In this document: one piece after another, positions 1-7,489 of the stretch
Layout of the letters: each line of letters starts with the position of its first letter
How positions within the stretch are numbered: position 1 is the stretch's first letter
NCBI RefSeq assembly: GCF_003716585.1
Contig: NZ_PTJO01000004.1
Coordinates: 310,001-374,000 of the forward strand
DNA: 64,000 nt
Direction: 5' to 3'
Origin: Corynebacterium alimapuense
GTDB taxonomy: Bacteria > Actinomycetota > Actinomycetes > Mycobacteriales > Mycobacteriaceae
Position numbers and translations under genes: made by a program
The notes under the pieces: model-generated
What the model saw: the letters and a program-made list of their open reading frames with translations, nothing else
Told to the model about the DNA's origin: nothing
Database searches by the model: none

Positions 1-220
1 GCCCAGAGAAGACGGTTCTGAGGAAGTCGTTGCCTGTGTCACCCTCGGCGAGGGTGCAGCACTCGACCCGGAGGGCTTGAAAACCTTCGCCCGTGAGCGC
101 CTGACCCGATACAAAGTGCCACGCACCTTCTATCACTTCGAGGAACTCGCCCGCGACCAACTGGGCAAGATTCGACGCCGTGAGGTGCAGGAAGAGTTGA
201 TCCGCATCACTAATCGCTAA
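1..220 (+). CDS. Acyl-CoA ligase / AMP-dependent synthetase, C-terminal fragment
   Basis: The reading frame is open from base 2 and ends with TAA at 218-220; the 5' part lies outside the window. The 72 visible residues match the C-terminal AMP-binding subdomain of acyl-CoA synthetases: the segment LTRYKVPRTF followed by QLGKIRRREV contains the conserved Gly-Lys in which the lysine contacts the acyl-adenylate. The enzyme would activate a carboxylic acid with ATP and load it on CoA. The substrate cannot be judged from this part. A second, complete member of the family lies at 30.5 kb. Confidence 0.85.
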   Translation, partial: PREDGSEEVVACVTLGEGAALDPEGLKTFARERLTRYKVPRTFYHFEELARDQLGKIRRREVQEELIRITNR

Positions 221-250
221 CTCTCCGAGCAGATAAGTGAGTGTGAACTC

Positions 251-281
251 TTGACATGAAGCATACCCCCTAGGGTATTGT
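251..281 (+). promoter_or_regulatory. Promoter with CstR-type operator
   Basis: TTGACA (251-256) is a perfect -35 box and TATTGT (276-281) a plausible -10 with 19-nt spacing. Between and into them lies the imperfect palindrome ATACCCCCTAGGGTAT (263-278). It resembles the ATACCCC...GGGTAT operators of persulfide sensors of the CsoR/CstR family. A CstR-type repressor is encoded 1.9 kb downstream in the same direction, so the likely circuit is autorepression of the whole operon, relieved by persulfide. The operator assignment is inferred from family knowledge. Confidence 0.7.
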
Positions 282-340
282 CGGTGACGTTGTTAGCGCT
301 TCTTCAGCGCACTCATCTTCATCGACTAGGAGTCAACTCC

Positions 341-508
341 ATGTGCTATCCCGTCAATTGCAATCAATGTGGCAAGACCACCTGGGCCGGCTGCGGTCAG
401 CATGTCGCCCAGGTAAAGGCCAATGTTCCCGCCAACCAATGGTGCACCTGCGAGAAGACCCCCAAGCAGAGTAAGCCCGGCATCTTCTCTGGTCTCTTCG
501 GCCGCTAA
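341..508 (+). CDS. Small cysteine-rich protein (55 aa)
   Basis: The ATG at 341 follows a Shine-Dalgarno-like CTAGGAG (about 8 nt spacing); the frame ends at TAA 506-508. The 55-residue product holds six cysteines (positions 2, 7, 10, 18, 35, 37), including CNQCGKTTWAGCG, that is a CxxC pair followed by a third Cys and a nearby His. There is no signal peptide or membrane segment. Similar small proteins of unknown role occur in actinobacteria. It is the first gene after the CstR-type operator and 38 bp before a CoA-disulfide reductase/rhodanese, so a role in sulfane-sulfur handling or metal binding is inferred. The frame could be extended upstream, but only by non-ATG codons without a ribosome site. 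Confidence 0.8.
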   Translation: MCYPVNCNQCGKTTWAGCGQHVAQVKANVPANQWCTCEKTPKQSKPGIFSGLFGR

Positions 509-546
509 ACCACCTCTTTCATTCTTCTTCACTCAAGGAGCATTTC

Positions 547-2175
547 GTGACTTCCACTGTCATCGTCGGCGGCGTCGCCGGCGGCATGTCCACAGCAGCA
601 CGCCTACGCCGCCGCGATGAGCACATGGAGATCGTGGTCATCGAAGCCTCCGGGTATGTCTCCTTCGCTAACTGCGGCCTTCCCTACCACGTCAGCGGAG
701 TCATCCCGGAGCGAGATAGCCTCCTGCTCCAGACTCCGGAATCGCTCCATGAGCGATTCAATCTCGATGTCCGCGTCAACCACTTGGTTACTGCCATCGA
801 CCGCAAGGCCCAGGAAGTAACCATCCGTAACCTTCTCGATGGCAGCGAATCTCGCGTGCACTATGACAACTTGGTGCTCTCCCCCGGCGCGACGCCGATC
901 ATGCCGCCTATTCCCGGCATTGAGCGCGCCTTGACGCTACGCACGGTCGAGGACGTCGATAAGATTTTGGCCCACCTGACCGACGACATCACTTCAGTCG
1001 CGCTCATTGGCGGCGGTTTCATCGGTCTCGAGCTGGCAGAGAATCTTCATCACCGTGGACTCAAGGTCACCATCATCGAGCGAGCCGAGCAGATCATGGC
1101 CCCGCTTGATCCGGAGATGGCTGCTATCGTGACCGATCATCTGCGCAGCAAGGGGCTAACCATCCTCACTGGTGCGGACACCGCTCAGATTGGGGACAAG
1201 GGCCTGAGCTTGGCCAGCGGAGAAATTATCGACGCCGATCTGGTCATTGCAGCCATCGGCGTCAAGCCGGAATCAACGCTGGCCCGCGAGGCGGGCTTGG
1301 CTATCGGCGAACGTGGCGGCATCAAAGTCGACGAGCAGCAGCGCACCTCCGACCCAGCGATTTTCGCCCTGGGCGATGCCGCAGAAAAGCGCGACGCGGT
1401 CTCCGGTGACGATGTCTTGGTCCCCTTGGCACAGACCGCCAACCGCCACGGCCGTTTAGTCGCCGACATCATCACCGGCCGCGACGTTCACCGCACCGCC
1501 ACCCTAGGAACCTCTATCGTCGGGCTCTTTGATCTGGCCGCAGGCTCAGTGGGCTGGAACGAGAAGCGAGCAGCTTTGATGGGACAGCCGACGCGGATCA
1601 TCCACGTTCACCCCGCCAATCATGCTGGCTACTACCCCGGCGCTGAGACCATTCACCTCAAGCTCGTGGTCAATCCAGAGACAGACGCCATTCTCGGCGC
1701 ACAAGCGGTGGGTGCCGCGGGCGTCGATAAGCGCATCGATGTCATTGCCACCGCCATGCGTGGCGGGCTAACTGCCACCGACCTAGCGGACCTGGAGCTA
1801 GCTTATGCACCCCAGTTCGGCTCCGCTAAGGACCCGGTTAACTTTGCCGGATTCGTCAACGACAACATGGTCGCTGGCGAGCGCACCTTCCAATGGAACC
1901 AGGTCGACGAGGCCATCAACGACGGCTGGACGCTCGTCGATGTCCGCACCCCAGCTGAATTTGCCGAGGGCACCATCACCGGCGCGATTAATCTGCCCCT
2001 CGATGACCTGCGCGAGCGATTCGGCGAGCTTGAGTCCAAGAAAACTCTGGTGTTCTGCCGAGTTGGTCTGCGCGGCCATGTGGCTACCAGCTTGCTCACC
2101 CATTTGGGGATCGAAACTGCCAACCTCGACGGTGGTTTCATGACGTGGGAATACGCCCAAAAGATGGAGGGCTAG
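547..2175 (+). CDS. CoA-disulfide (persulfide) reductase fused to rhodanese
   Basis: 542-aa flavoprotein starting at GTG 547 behind AAGGAG. The N-terminal part is an FAD/NAD(P)H pyridine-nucleotide-disulfide oxidoreductase: FAD motif IVGGVAGGMS (residues 6-15), redox-active single cysteine in SFANCGLPYH (Cys43) and a second nucleotide-binding GGGFIGLE. The C-terminal 100 residues are a rhodanese domain with active-site loop CRVGLRG (Cys504). Family members (CoADR-RHD, CoAPR) reduce CoA disulfide or CoA persulfide with NAD(P)H; the rhodanese domain passes sulfane sulfur. It lies between the small Cys protein and the CstR-type regulator, which supports persulfide detoxification as the role. Confidence 0.9.
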   Translation: MTSTVIVGGVAGGMSTAARLRRRDEHMEIVVIEASGYVSFANCGLPYHVSGVIPERDSLLLQTPESLHERFNLDVRVNHLVTAIDRKAQEVTIRNLLDGSESRVHYDNLVLSPGATPIMPPIPGIERALTLRTVEDVDKILAHLTDDITSVALIGGGFIGLELAENLHHRGLKVTIIERAEQIMAPLDPEMAAIVTDHLRSKGLTILTGADTAQIGDKGLSLASGEIIDADLVIAAIGVKPESTLAREAGLAIGERGGIKVDEQQRTSDPAIFALGDAAEKRDAVSGDDVLVPLAQTANRHGRLVADIITGRDVHRTATLGTSIVGLFDLAAGSVGWNEKRAALMGQPTRIIHVHPANHAGYYPGAETIHLKLVVNPETDAILGAQAVGAAGVDKRIDVIATAMRGGLTATDLADLELAYAPQFGSAKDPVNFAGFVNDNMVAGERTFQWNQVDEAINDGWTLVDVRTPAEFAEGTITGAINLPLDDLRERFGELESKKTLVFCRVGLRGHVATSLLTHLGIETANLDGGFMTWEYAQKMEG

Positions 2176-2176
2176 A

Positions 2177-2476
2177 GTGTGTGAACAAACTCCCCATCAG
2201 GAAGGCAGCAAGGGAATGAAACTCAGCCCCGAAGAGGTTAAGCCAGCAGTTACCCGACTCAAGCGCGCTCAGGGCCAGCTCAATGCAGTGATCCGCATGC
2301 TGGAAGAGGGACACGAGTGTGAAGATGCGGTCACCCAGCTGGCGGCGGTGGCCAAGGCCATCGACCGGGCTGGCTATCTCGTAGTCTCCACCGGGATGAA
2401 AAAGTGCTTCACGGAAGCCGATCCTGAGGACTATGACGAAAAGAAGCTAGAAAAGATGTTCCTCTCGCTGGCTTAA
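2177..2476 (+). CDS. CsoR/FrmR-family repressor, CstR-like persulfide sensor
   Basis: All-helical DUF156 protein of 99 aa. GTG 2177 has a good site (GGAGGG, 5 nt spacing) and lies one base after the previous stop; an ATG at 2216 with AGGAAGG upstream is an alternative start giving 86 aa. The family fold is seen in RLKRAQGQLNAVIRMLEEG. Two cysteines (Cys48 and Cys77, 29 residues apart) match the pair used by CsoR/CstR, but the residue four before the second Cys, histidine in copper-sensing CsoR, is glycine (STGMKKC). This points to a thiol/persulfide sensor rather than a Cu(I) sensor. It probably represses its own operon through the palindrome at 263-278. Confidence 0.85.
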   Translation: MCEQTPHQEGSKGMKLSPEEVKPAVTRLKRAQGQLNAVIRMLEEGHECEDAVTQLAAVAKAIDRAGYLVVSTGMKKCFTEADPEDYDEKKLEKMFLSLA

Positions 2477-2486
2477 ACGCCTGAGC

Positions 2487-3617
2487 TCAGTCGATGCTAA
2501 CCCCGACCCACACGGGCTCGGGGACTAGCGTCACGCCAAATTTCTCGCGCACTCCATCGCGTACCGTGCGCGCTAGATCCACCAGATCAGCGGTCTGCGC
2601 CGTTCCCCGATTAGTCAAGGCCAAGGTGTGTTTGGTCGATAATCTGGCTGGTGCGGACTCATTAGGAAAACCTTTGTCGAAGCCGGCGCGATCAATCAGC
2701 CAGGCTGCCGAGAGTTTCGATGTCCCTTGGCCTGCGGGGAAACGCGGCATTCGTTCTGCGTCACTCTCTCCCCTGATCGCGCGGACTTGTTCCCGCACCG
2801 AATCAGCCAGTGCATCATCGACGACCGGATTAGTGAAAAACGAACCAGCTGACCAGGTGTCATGGTCTGCGGGATCTACTACCATTCCTTTGCCTCGGCG
2901 TAGTTTCAGGACTTGTTCACGCACATCGGCTACCGGCCATCGTTGACTCGGCTCACTGGCGCCCAGACCGCGTGCTAGCTCACCAAAGCGCAAGGGAGCA
3001 GATAGCCCATCCACGTTCAGTTGCAGCTCTACCTCCAACACCACCCCACGAGAGGTGAACTTGAGGTTGGAATGGCGATAGCCCAGATCTAGCTCGGAGG
3101 CAGCTACCCACTCCACGGCCCCGGTAGAACGATCGAGCAATCGCACCCGAGTAAGCACATCGGAAATCTCGGCCCCGTAGGCGCCAACGTTTTGGACTGG
3201 GGTGGCACCGGTAGATCCGGGGATTCCCGAGAGGCACTCGATCCCGCCCAACCCGGCGGCTACGGTCGCTGCGACCACCTCATCCCAGACAACTCCGGCC
3301 CCGGCGCATACGAGGCCCGTGTCAAGGTCAATCTCGAGGGCGTCTTGGGCCATGACCACAGCCACCAGATCGAGCTGGCCATCGGCGACCACCAAATTTG
3401 AACCACCGCCGACAATCAGCAGGGCGATATTGGCGGCGTCGAGAGCCGTGACGGCCGACACCGCTGCTGCGGTGGATTCGCACTGCACGGTCAGGCGAGG
3501 TTTTCCACCCAGGTGCAGGGTGGTCAGGTCCGAGAATCGCGACTGCTCATCGAGGGCAATACCGGCGGTCTCCCGAAGGCGCGCGAAAATGTCAGGGGTC
3601 AGAGATGAATCACTCAC
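2487..3617 (-). CDS. murB: UDP-N-acetylmuramate dehydrogenase MurB
   Basis: Reduces UDP-GlcNAc-enolpyruvate to UDP-MurNAc with NADPH and FAD in the cytoplasmic stage of peptidoglycan synthesis. The product shows the MurB FAD-binding signature TTLHLGGKP near the N-terminus, the VVGGGSNL-like IVGGGSNLVVADG, GIPGSTGATPVQNVGAYGAE and a C-terminal ALTNRGTAQTADLVDLA. I place the start at GTG 3617 (376 aa, about the usual length); the frame stays open to 3698 but that would overlap the divergent gene at 3642. A -10-like TAGGTT on this strand (3637-3642) lies 20 nt upstream and overlaps the start of the divergent gene, so the two promoters interlock. Confidence 0.93.
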   Translation of the reverse strand: MSDSSLTPDIFARLRETAGIALDEQSRFSDLTTLHLGGKPRLTVQCESTAAAVSAVTALDAANIALLIVGGGSNLVVADGQLDLVAVVMAQDALEIDLDTGLVCAGAGVVWDEVVAATVAAGLGGIECLSGIPGSTGATPVQNVGAYGAEISDVLTRVRLLDRSTGAVEWVAASELDLGYRHSNLKFTSRGVVLEVELQLNVDGLSAPLRFGELARGLGASEPSQRWPVADVREQVLKLRRGKGMVVDPADHDTWSAGSFFTNPVVDDALADSVREQVRAIRGESDAERMPRFPAGQGTSKLSAAWLIDRAGFDKGFPNESAPARLSTKHTLALTNRGTAQTADLVDLARTVRDGVREKFGVTLVPEPVWVGVSID

Positions 3618-3641
3618 CCGCCTAACGGTAGTCTCTAACCT

Positions 3642-4145
3642 ATGGCATCCCGCAGTGAGAACTCCGTATTGATCAATCAGCCGGCCGAGAAGGTCCACGC
3701 CGCGCTGACCAACGCCGACTACTGGGCATTTATTGCCGAGAAGCTCTCCCCCGAGCCCGGCGAAGTTAATAGCTTCGAGGCCACCGAAGGTGGCGCTGTA
3801 GTTACCCTCTTCGAGGTACTACCGCTAGACATCCTCCCCGAGGCTGTCCGCGCCATGATTTCTCAGGCGCTGAAGGTTAAGCGCACTGTGACGGTCGGCC
3901 CGCTGGCCGACAACGCTGCTCATATCACCTACACCGCCGACGTCAAGGGCACTCCCGTTGACTTCTCCGGCGAAATCGCCCTGTCAGGAACCGAGACCAC
4001 CACCACGTTGGCTTATAACAACGAGGTCATCGTGAACATCCCGTTCATGGGTCCGGCCATCGAGCCGAAGGTTGGCGCAGCACTGGGCGATCTCTTTAAC
4101 AACGAAGGACAGCTCACCGCCGAATGGATTGCCCAGAACATCTAA
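3642..4145 (+). CDS. DUF2505 family protein (SRPBCC-like)
   Basis: 167-aa protein matching my recollection of the DUF2505 family of actinobacteria, a START/SRPBCC-like fold thought to bind hydrophobic ligands. N-terminal SENSVLINQPAEKVHAAL and the alternating strands of the middle part fit that fold; there is no signal peptide. The ATG at 3642 lies 7 nt after a -10-like TAGTCT (3629-3634), so the transcript is probably leaderless. It is divergent from murB with only 24 bp between starts. Function unknown. Confidence 0.8.
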   Translation: MASRSENSVLINQPAEKVHAALTNADYWAFIAEKLSPEPGEVNSFEATEGGAVVTLFEVLPLDILPEAVRAMISQALKVKRTVTVGPLADNAAHITYTADVKGTPVDFSGEIALSGTETTTTLAYNNEVIVNIPFMGPAIEPKVGAALGDLFNNEGQLTAEWIAQNI

Positions 4146-4170
4146 TTAGCGGCTCGAATTCACCTCAGCT

Positions 4171-4992
4171 ATGGCCGATCACGCCCATAATCTCCGAGCA
4201 GAGTTTGGGCGCGGTCGGCCTTTTGGTGTCATCACCCGTGGGACGACTGGGTTCAACCGACTGCGACGTTCCGATCGCTGGACAATTCACCAGCATCAGG
4301 TCCGCTCCCTCCTTGCTCACGCTGACTCACCACTAGCCATCGATGTCGGCTACGGAGGCTCTTACACCACGACGGTGGAGTGGTCACGTGCTCTGCGAAC
4401 CCTGCGGCCAGATGTGCGGACCATCGGCTTGGAGATTGATCCTCAGCGGGTGCTACCTCCGCGTGAGGGAGTGCACTTCGAGTTAGGCGGATTCGAGCTG
4501 GCCGGCTACCGACCACACATGGTCCGCGCCTTCAATGTTTTGCGACAATACGACATCAAACAAGTAGAACAAGCGTGGGAGATGGTCTGCTCTCGGCTAG
4601 CACCTGGCGGACTGTTTGTAGAGGGAACCTGCGATGAACTCGGGCGTCGCGCGGCTTGGTTGTTGCTAGATGCTCAAGGACCACTCTCGTTGACGCTGGC
4701 CTGGGATCCTTTCGACGTTTCTACCCCCTCAGAGCTGGCTGAACGCCTCCCTAAGGCACTAATTCATCGCAACGTTCCCGGCGAGCCAATCCATGCCCTA
4801 CTTTGCGCCGCCGACCGCGCCTGGGAGCATGCCGCTGGCTGGGAGTCCTATGGGCCGAGGGTTCGCTGGGCACAAGCTCGGCAATTACTTATCCACGACG
4901 GCGTTCCGCTCGCCCCGATCCGCCGGAAGATCCGTGACAATGTTCTGACAGTTCCCTGGGAGATGGTTGCCCCAACCGATGGTCATAGGTGA
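4171..4992 (+). CDS. Class I SAM-dependent methyltransferase
   Basis: 273-aa protein with a Rossmann methyltransferase motif I variant, LAIDVGYGGSYTT, followed by an acidic motif II end (TIGLEIDPQRV). The segment FNVLRQY and the later LAPGGLFVEGTCDE resemble motifs IV and V/VI of class I methyltransferases. The substrate is not evident. The stop overlaps the GTG start of the following LmeA-like gene (GTGA), suggesting translational coupling; the DUF2505 gene ends 25 bp upstream. Confidence 0.75.
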   Translation: MADHAHNLRAEFGRGRPFGVITRGTTGFNRLRRSDRWTIHQHQVRSLLAHADSPLAIDVGYGGSYTTTVEWSRALRTLRPDVRTIGLEIDPQRVLPPREGVHFELGGFELAGYRPHMVRAFNVLRQYDIKQVEQAWEMVCSRLAPGGLFVEGTCDELGRRAAWLLLDAQGPLSLTLAWDPFDVSTPSELAERLPKALIHRNVPGEPIHALLCAADRAWEHAAGWESYGPRVRWAQARQLLIHDGVPLAPIRRKIRDNVLTVPWEMVAPTDGHR

Positions 4993-5819
4993 CACTGGTC
5001 GACATGGCCCGTTCACGCTCGTCCGTCCTCTGGAAAATAATCCTCGGCATCTTGGTTACCCTGCTGGTATTAATGCTGGTTGCTGAGTTCAGCCTCCGGT
5101 GGCTCTTTGGCAATCAGCTCCGTGAGAGCTTCAACGCGCAGGCAGAAGAATCTGGGGTGAGCTTGAGCGAGGACCCGACGATCTCCTTCGGTTCCACCCC
5201 GCTGATATTTTCGGCACTCTCCGGCAGCGTAAGCCAGATGGAGATCACCACACCCTCGACGTTGAGTATCACCAATCCCGGCGGGGAGGACGCCGCACCG
5301 GTAATCGAAGGCGACCCAGGTGCCAACATCCTGCTCGAAAATCTCGATATCTCAGACTTGGACAATCCTGTGGCTGGCCAGATGGTGGTCACTACCGAGA
5401 TGCCTGAGGAATATCTGCTGGCGACCATACAACAGTCTCTGGCGGAGGAGAATCAGTCTTCGGATGGGGCTTCACAACTTCTCCAGAACCTCATTCAGAT
5501 CACCGACGTGAACACTAACGTCGAGGCGGGCACCCTGGACGTCGAATTTAGCGGCGGGGTTGCTGAGCTGAGCTTGCGGCCGGTGACCACCAACGATCAG
5601 CTGAGTTTCGAGGCCAGCGAAGCTGCGATCTTCGGCATCAGCTTGCCCGATCAGGTAGCGGATGTCATTACTAATGGCCTCGACTCCAGCATTGCGGAGC
5701 AAACCGGGGGCCTCAATATTGGGACTTTTGAAATCATTGACGGAGCGGTAAAAATCACCATCACCGGGGAAAACGTCAATCTCAATGAGATTGCGGACTC
5801 TGCGTCACTGACTCAATAG
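4989..5819 (+). CDS. LmeA-like DUF2993 envelope lipid-binding protein
   Basis: 276 aa with one N-terminal membrane segment (about residues 15-38, IILGILVTLLVLMLVAEF) and a long extracytoplasmic part rich in beta strands, typical of DUF2993. Mycobacterial LmeA of this family binds phospholipid and supports lipomannan elongation; the same role here is an inference. The start is GTG 4989, overlapping the previous stop by four bases; ATG 5004 is possible. The last 15 bases overlap the convergent DeoC-like gene. Confidence 0.75.
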   Translation: MTLVDMARSRSSVLWKIILGILVTLLVLMLVAEFSLRWLFGNQLRESFNAQAEESGVSLSEDPTISFGSTPLIFSALSGSVSQMEITTPSTLSITNPGGEDAAPVIEGDPGANILLENLDISDLDNPVAGQMVVTTEMPEEYLLATIQQSLAEENQSSDGASQLLQNLIQITDVNTNVEAGTLDVEFSGGVAELSLRPVTTNDQLSFEASEAAIFGISLPDQVADVITNGLDSSIAEQTGGLNIGTFEIIDGAVKITITGENVNLNEIADSASLTQ

Positions 5820-6464
5820 CCAGGTCGGGTCCGTCACCGCGACCCGCTCTGCGCCTTGTTCTAATTGTGTGAGCACCCCGCCAAGATCGGCTATCCCCAG
5901 CACGGTAGTGGGCAGGATCATGCTCACTGAGCTTATCGACGCCCGCGCATCGACCGCTTGAGCTGCCTCCTCCGGCCACCAGCCACTCGCCGTGACCAAC
6001 TTGTCAATCCCCGCTAGGCGGGCGGTACGGGCCACTGAGAGTGTCTGCTGTACGGTCCTGGCTGGCAGCTCAAGGAGCACTGCTAGTTGCACTGGATGCG
6101 GCACCGATTCACGGACAGCGACAAATTCCGCGAGCAGAGTGTTTTCTTCCGAGATTGCTGGGTCCGGGGCCAGCCAAATCTCCCCGGCTCCCTGTTGGAC
6201 AGCTAGCCGCGCTTCCGCGGCCTTAACCAAGCTGTGGTGGCGGCCGGAAGGGAAACCAACTACTGAAGCCACGGTCAGCTCTGTATCTTCTGCCGCCGCC
6301 ACCGCAATGCTCAGCTGAGAAGGCGCGACCGATACACCGCCGAGCCCAAGCTCTGCTGCAACCTCGACGCCTGCTTGAACTTCCGTCTGGGTTATCCCAG
6401 GTGAGGTAAGCGAAAAAAAGACGCGGCCATTAAGCCACGCCTGGTCTTCTGTGAGAGCTGTCAC
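5805..6464 (-). CDS. DeoC-like aldolase homologue without catalytic residues
   Basis: 219-aa TIM-barrel-type protein recognisable as a DeoC relative from VASVVGFPSGRH and the order of the later motifs. In active deoxyribose-phosphate aldolase the motifs are GADE(I/V)D and (V/I)KTSTGF, where Asp and the Schiff-base Lys act. Here they read GAGEIWLAPDP and GIDKLVTASGWW: Asp is Trp and Lys is Val; the usual KxxGG(I/V)R is also missing. So aldolase activity is unlikely although automated tools will probably name it deoC. It overlaps the upstream DUF2516 gene by 4 bp (ATGA) and ends in convergent overlap with the LmeA-like gene. Confidence 0.75.
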   Translation of the reverse strand: MTALTEDQAWLNGRVFFSLTSPGITQTEVQAGVEVAAELGLGGVSVAPSQLSIAVAAAEDTELTVASVVGFPSGRHHSLVKAAEARLAVQQGAGEIWLAPDPAISEENTLLAEFVAVRESVPHPVQLAVLLELPARTVQQTLSVARTARLAGIDKLVTASGWWPEEAAQAVDARASISSVSMILPTTVLGIADLGGVLTQLEQGAERVAVTDPTWLLSQ

Positions 6465-6757
6465 CAGTTGTTGCTTCCGTTAATCAACGAACGCAGCTGG
6501 GGACGGACATCAAACCAGTACAGGCCGATGACCACCATGCCGATCCACGATAAAAACGGCATCCGAGTAAACACCACGAAGGCGGAAGCAAAGAGGATTC
6601 CCACCCAGATCCACTTGGACTTTCGGTCCCCAGCGGGATACGCATCATCACGAGTGGTAGCTGCGAAGAATGCACCCGCCAGCCCTGCCATGGCGATCAG
6701 AGAATAGAGGATCAGCTCGAAGGTGAAATAGCCGTTGAGCAAGATAGCGCTGGTCAT
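6461..6757 (-). CDS. DUF2516 small membrane protein
   Basis: 98 aa with three hydrophobic segments (about residues 12-32, 48-64, 66-84) and the C-terminal WFDVRPQLRSLI characteristic, as I recall, of the actinobacterial DUF2516 family. Function unknown. It lies 8 bp after the helical-protein gene and overlaps the DeoC-like gene, so the three are probably one transcript. Confidence 0.8.
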   Translation of the reverse strand: MTSAILLNGYFTFELILYSLIAMAGLAGAFFAATTRDDAYPAGDRKSKWIWVGILFASAFVVFTRMPFLSWIGMVVIGLYWFDVRPQLRSLINGSNNW

Positions 6758-6765
6758 TTCAGGTT

Positions 6766-7461
6766 CTAGTCATCCTTAGTAGTAGTCGGAATATCATCAA
6801 CGCTGATGACTTCTCCGTCGATCATATGTGGCACAGGGCCGGTCTGCGAATCTGTGGAGGCCTCGGCGGATTGACCGCCCTTTCCGGTGAAAGATCCCGC
6901 CTTTTTGACCAGATCATCTAGGCGTGCTCGCAGATCATCGATGATCGATTCTTCGGCAGCAGTAGAGTCGGAGCCTTCGCTTCGCTTGGCACGGACCTGA
7001 GCCACGGTGTCATCAAAACTCTGGCGGACAGACGCGACCGCTTTGTTCAACGCTTCCCGAGCTTCCACTGTCGCTGCGGAGTCTTTGGTCTCACCGGCCG
7101 CGCGCTGAGCAGTAGATGCCAGGTCGCGAATGATTCCCTCGGTATGGCCAGCAAAAGTGGCAGTGACGGAACGATAGTCCTCGGAGGTTTTTGCCCCAGA
7201 GAGACCTTCCTTCGCCTGCTTGGCAGCTGCCTTGAATCGACTCAGTGAAGAGTCCGCTTCTTCCTTCGCATTATCCACGGTCTCCTCGCCTTCTTCAGAC
7301 TTGGAAGGTTTGTGGTCTTCGCGGAGGCGGCCACCAAAATCAGTGACCACTCCGCCCACATGCGAACCTGCGGAGAGCAACGCTTGGAAAGGCTCACGCA
7401 GATTCTTCAACACAGAGTTGCCGGTGTCTTCCGGGGTCGTCTCGTCTTTCGGGGTGGTCAT
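6766..7461 (-). CDS. Cytoplasmic helical (apolipoprotein-like) protein of unknown function
   Basis: 231-aa, highly charged, low-hydrophobicity protein without signal peptide or membrane segment. The middle (about residues 75-165) is a run of Ala/Lys/Glu/Asp-rich helices of the type LSRFKAAAKQAKEGLSGA, reminiscent of apolipoprotein or LEA-like amphipathic helices and of proteins that coat membranes. The C-terminus is acidic and probably disordered. It is 28 bp downstream of the DUF445 gene start-to-stop order on the minus strand, which suggests a membrane-associated complex; I do not recognise a named family with certainty. Confidence 0.75.
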   Translation of the reverse strand: MTTPKDETTPEDTGNSVLKNLREPFQALLSAGSHVGGVVTDFGGRLREDHKPSKSEEGEETVDNAKEEADSSLSRFKAAAKQAKEGLSGAKTSEDYRSVTATFAGHTEGIIRDLASTAQRAAGETKDSAATVEAREALNKAVASVRQSFDDTVAQVRAKRSEGSDSTAAEESIIDDLRARLDDLVKKAGSFTGKGGQSAEASTDSQTGPVPHMIDGEVISVDDIPTTTKDD

Positions 7462-7489
7462 GGAAGCTTCCTCCTGGGGGATCTTCTGT

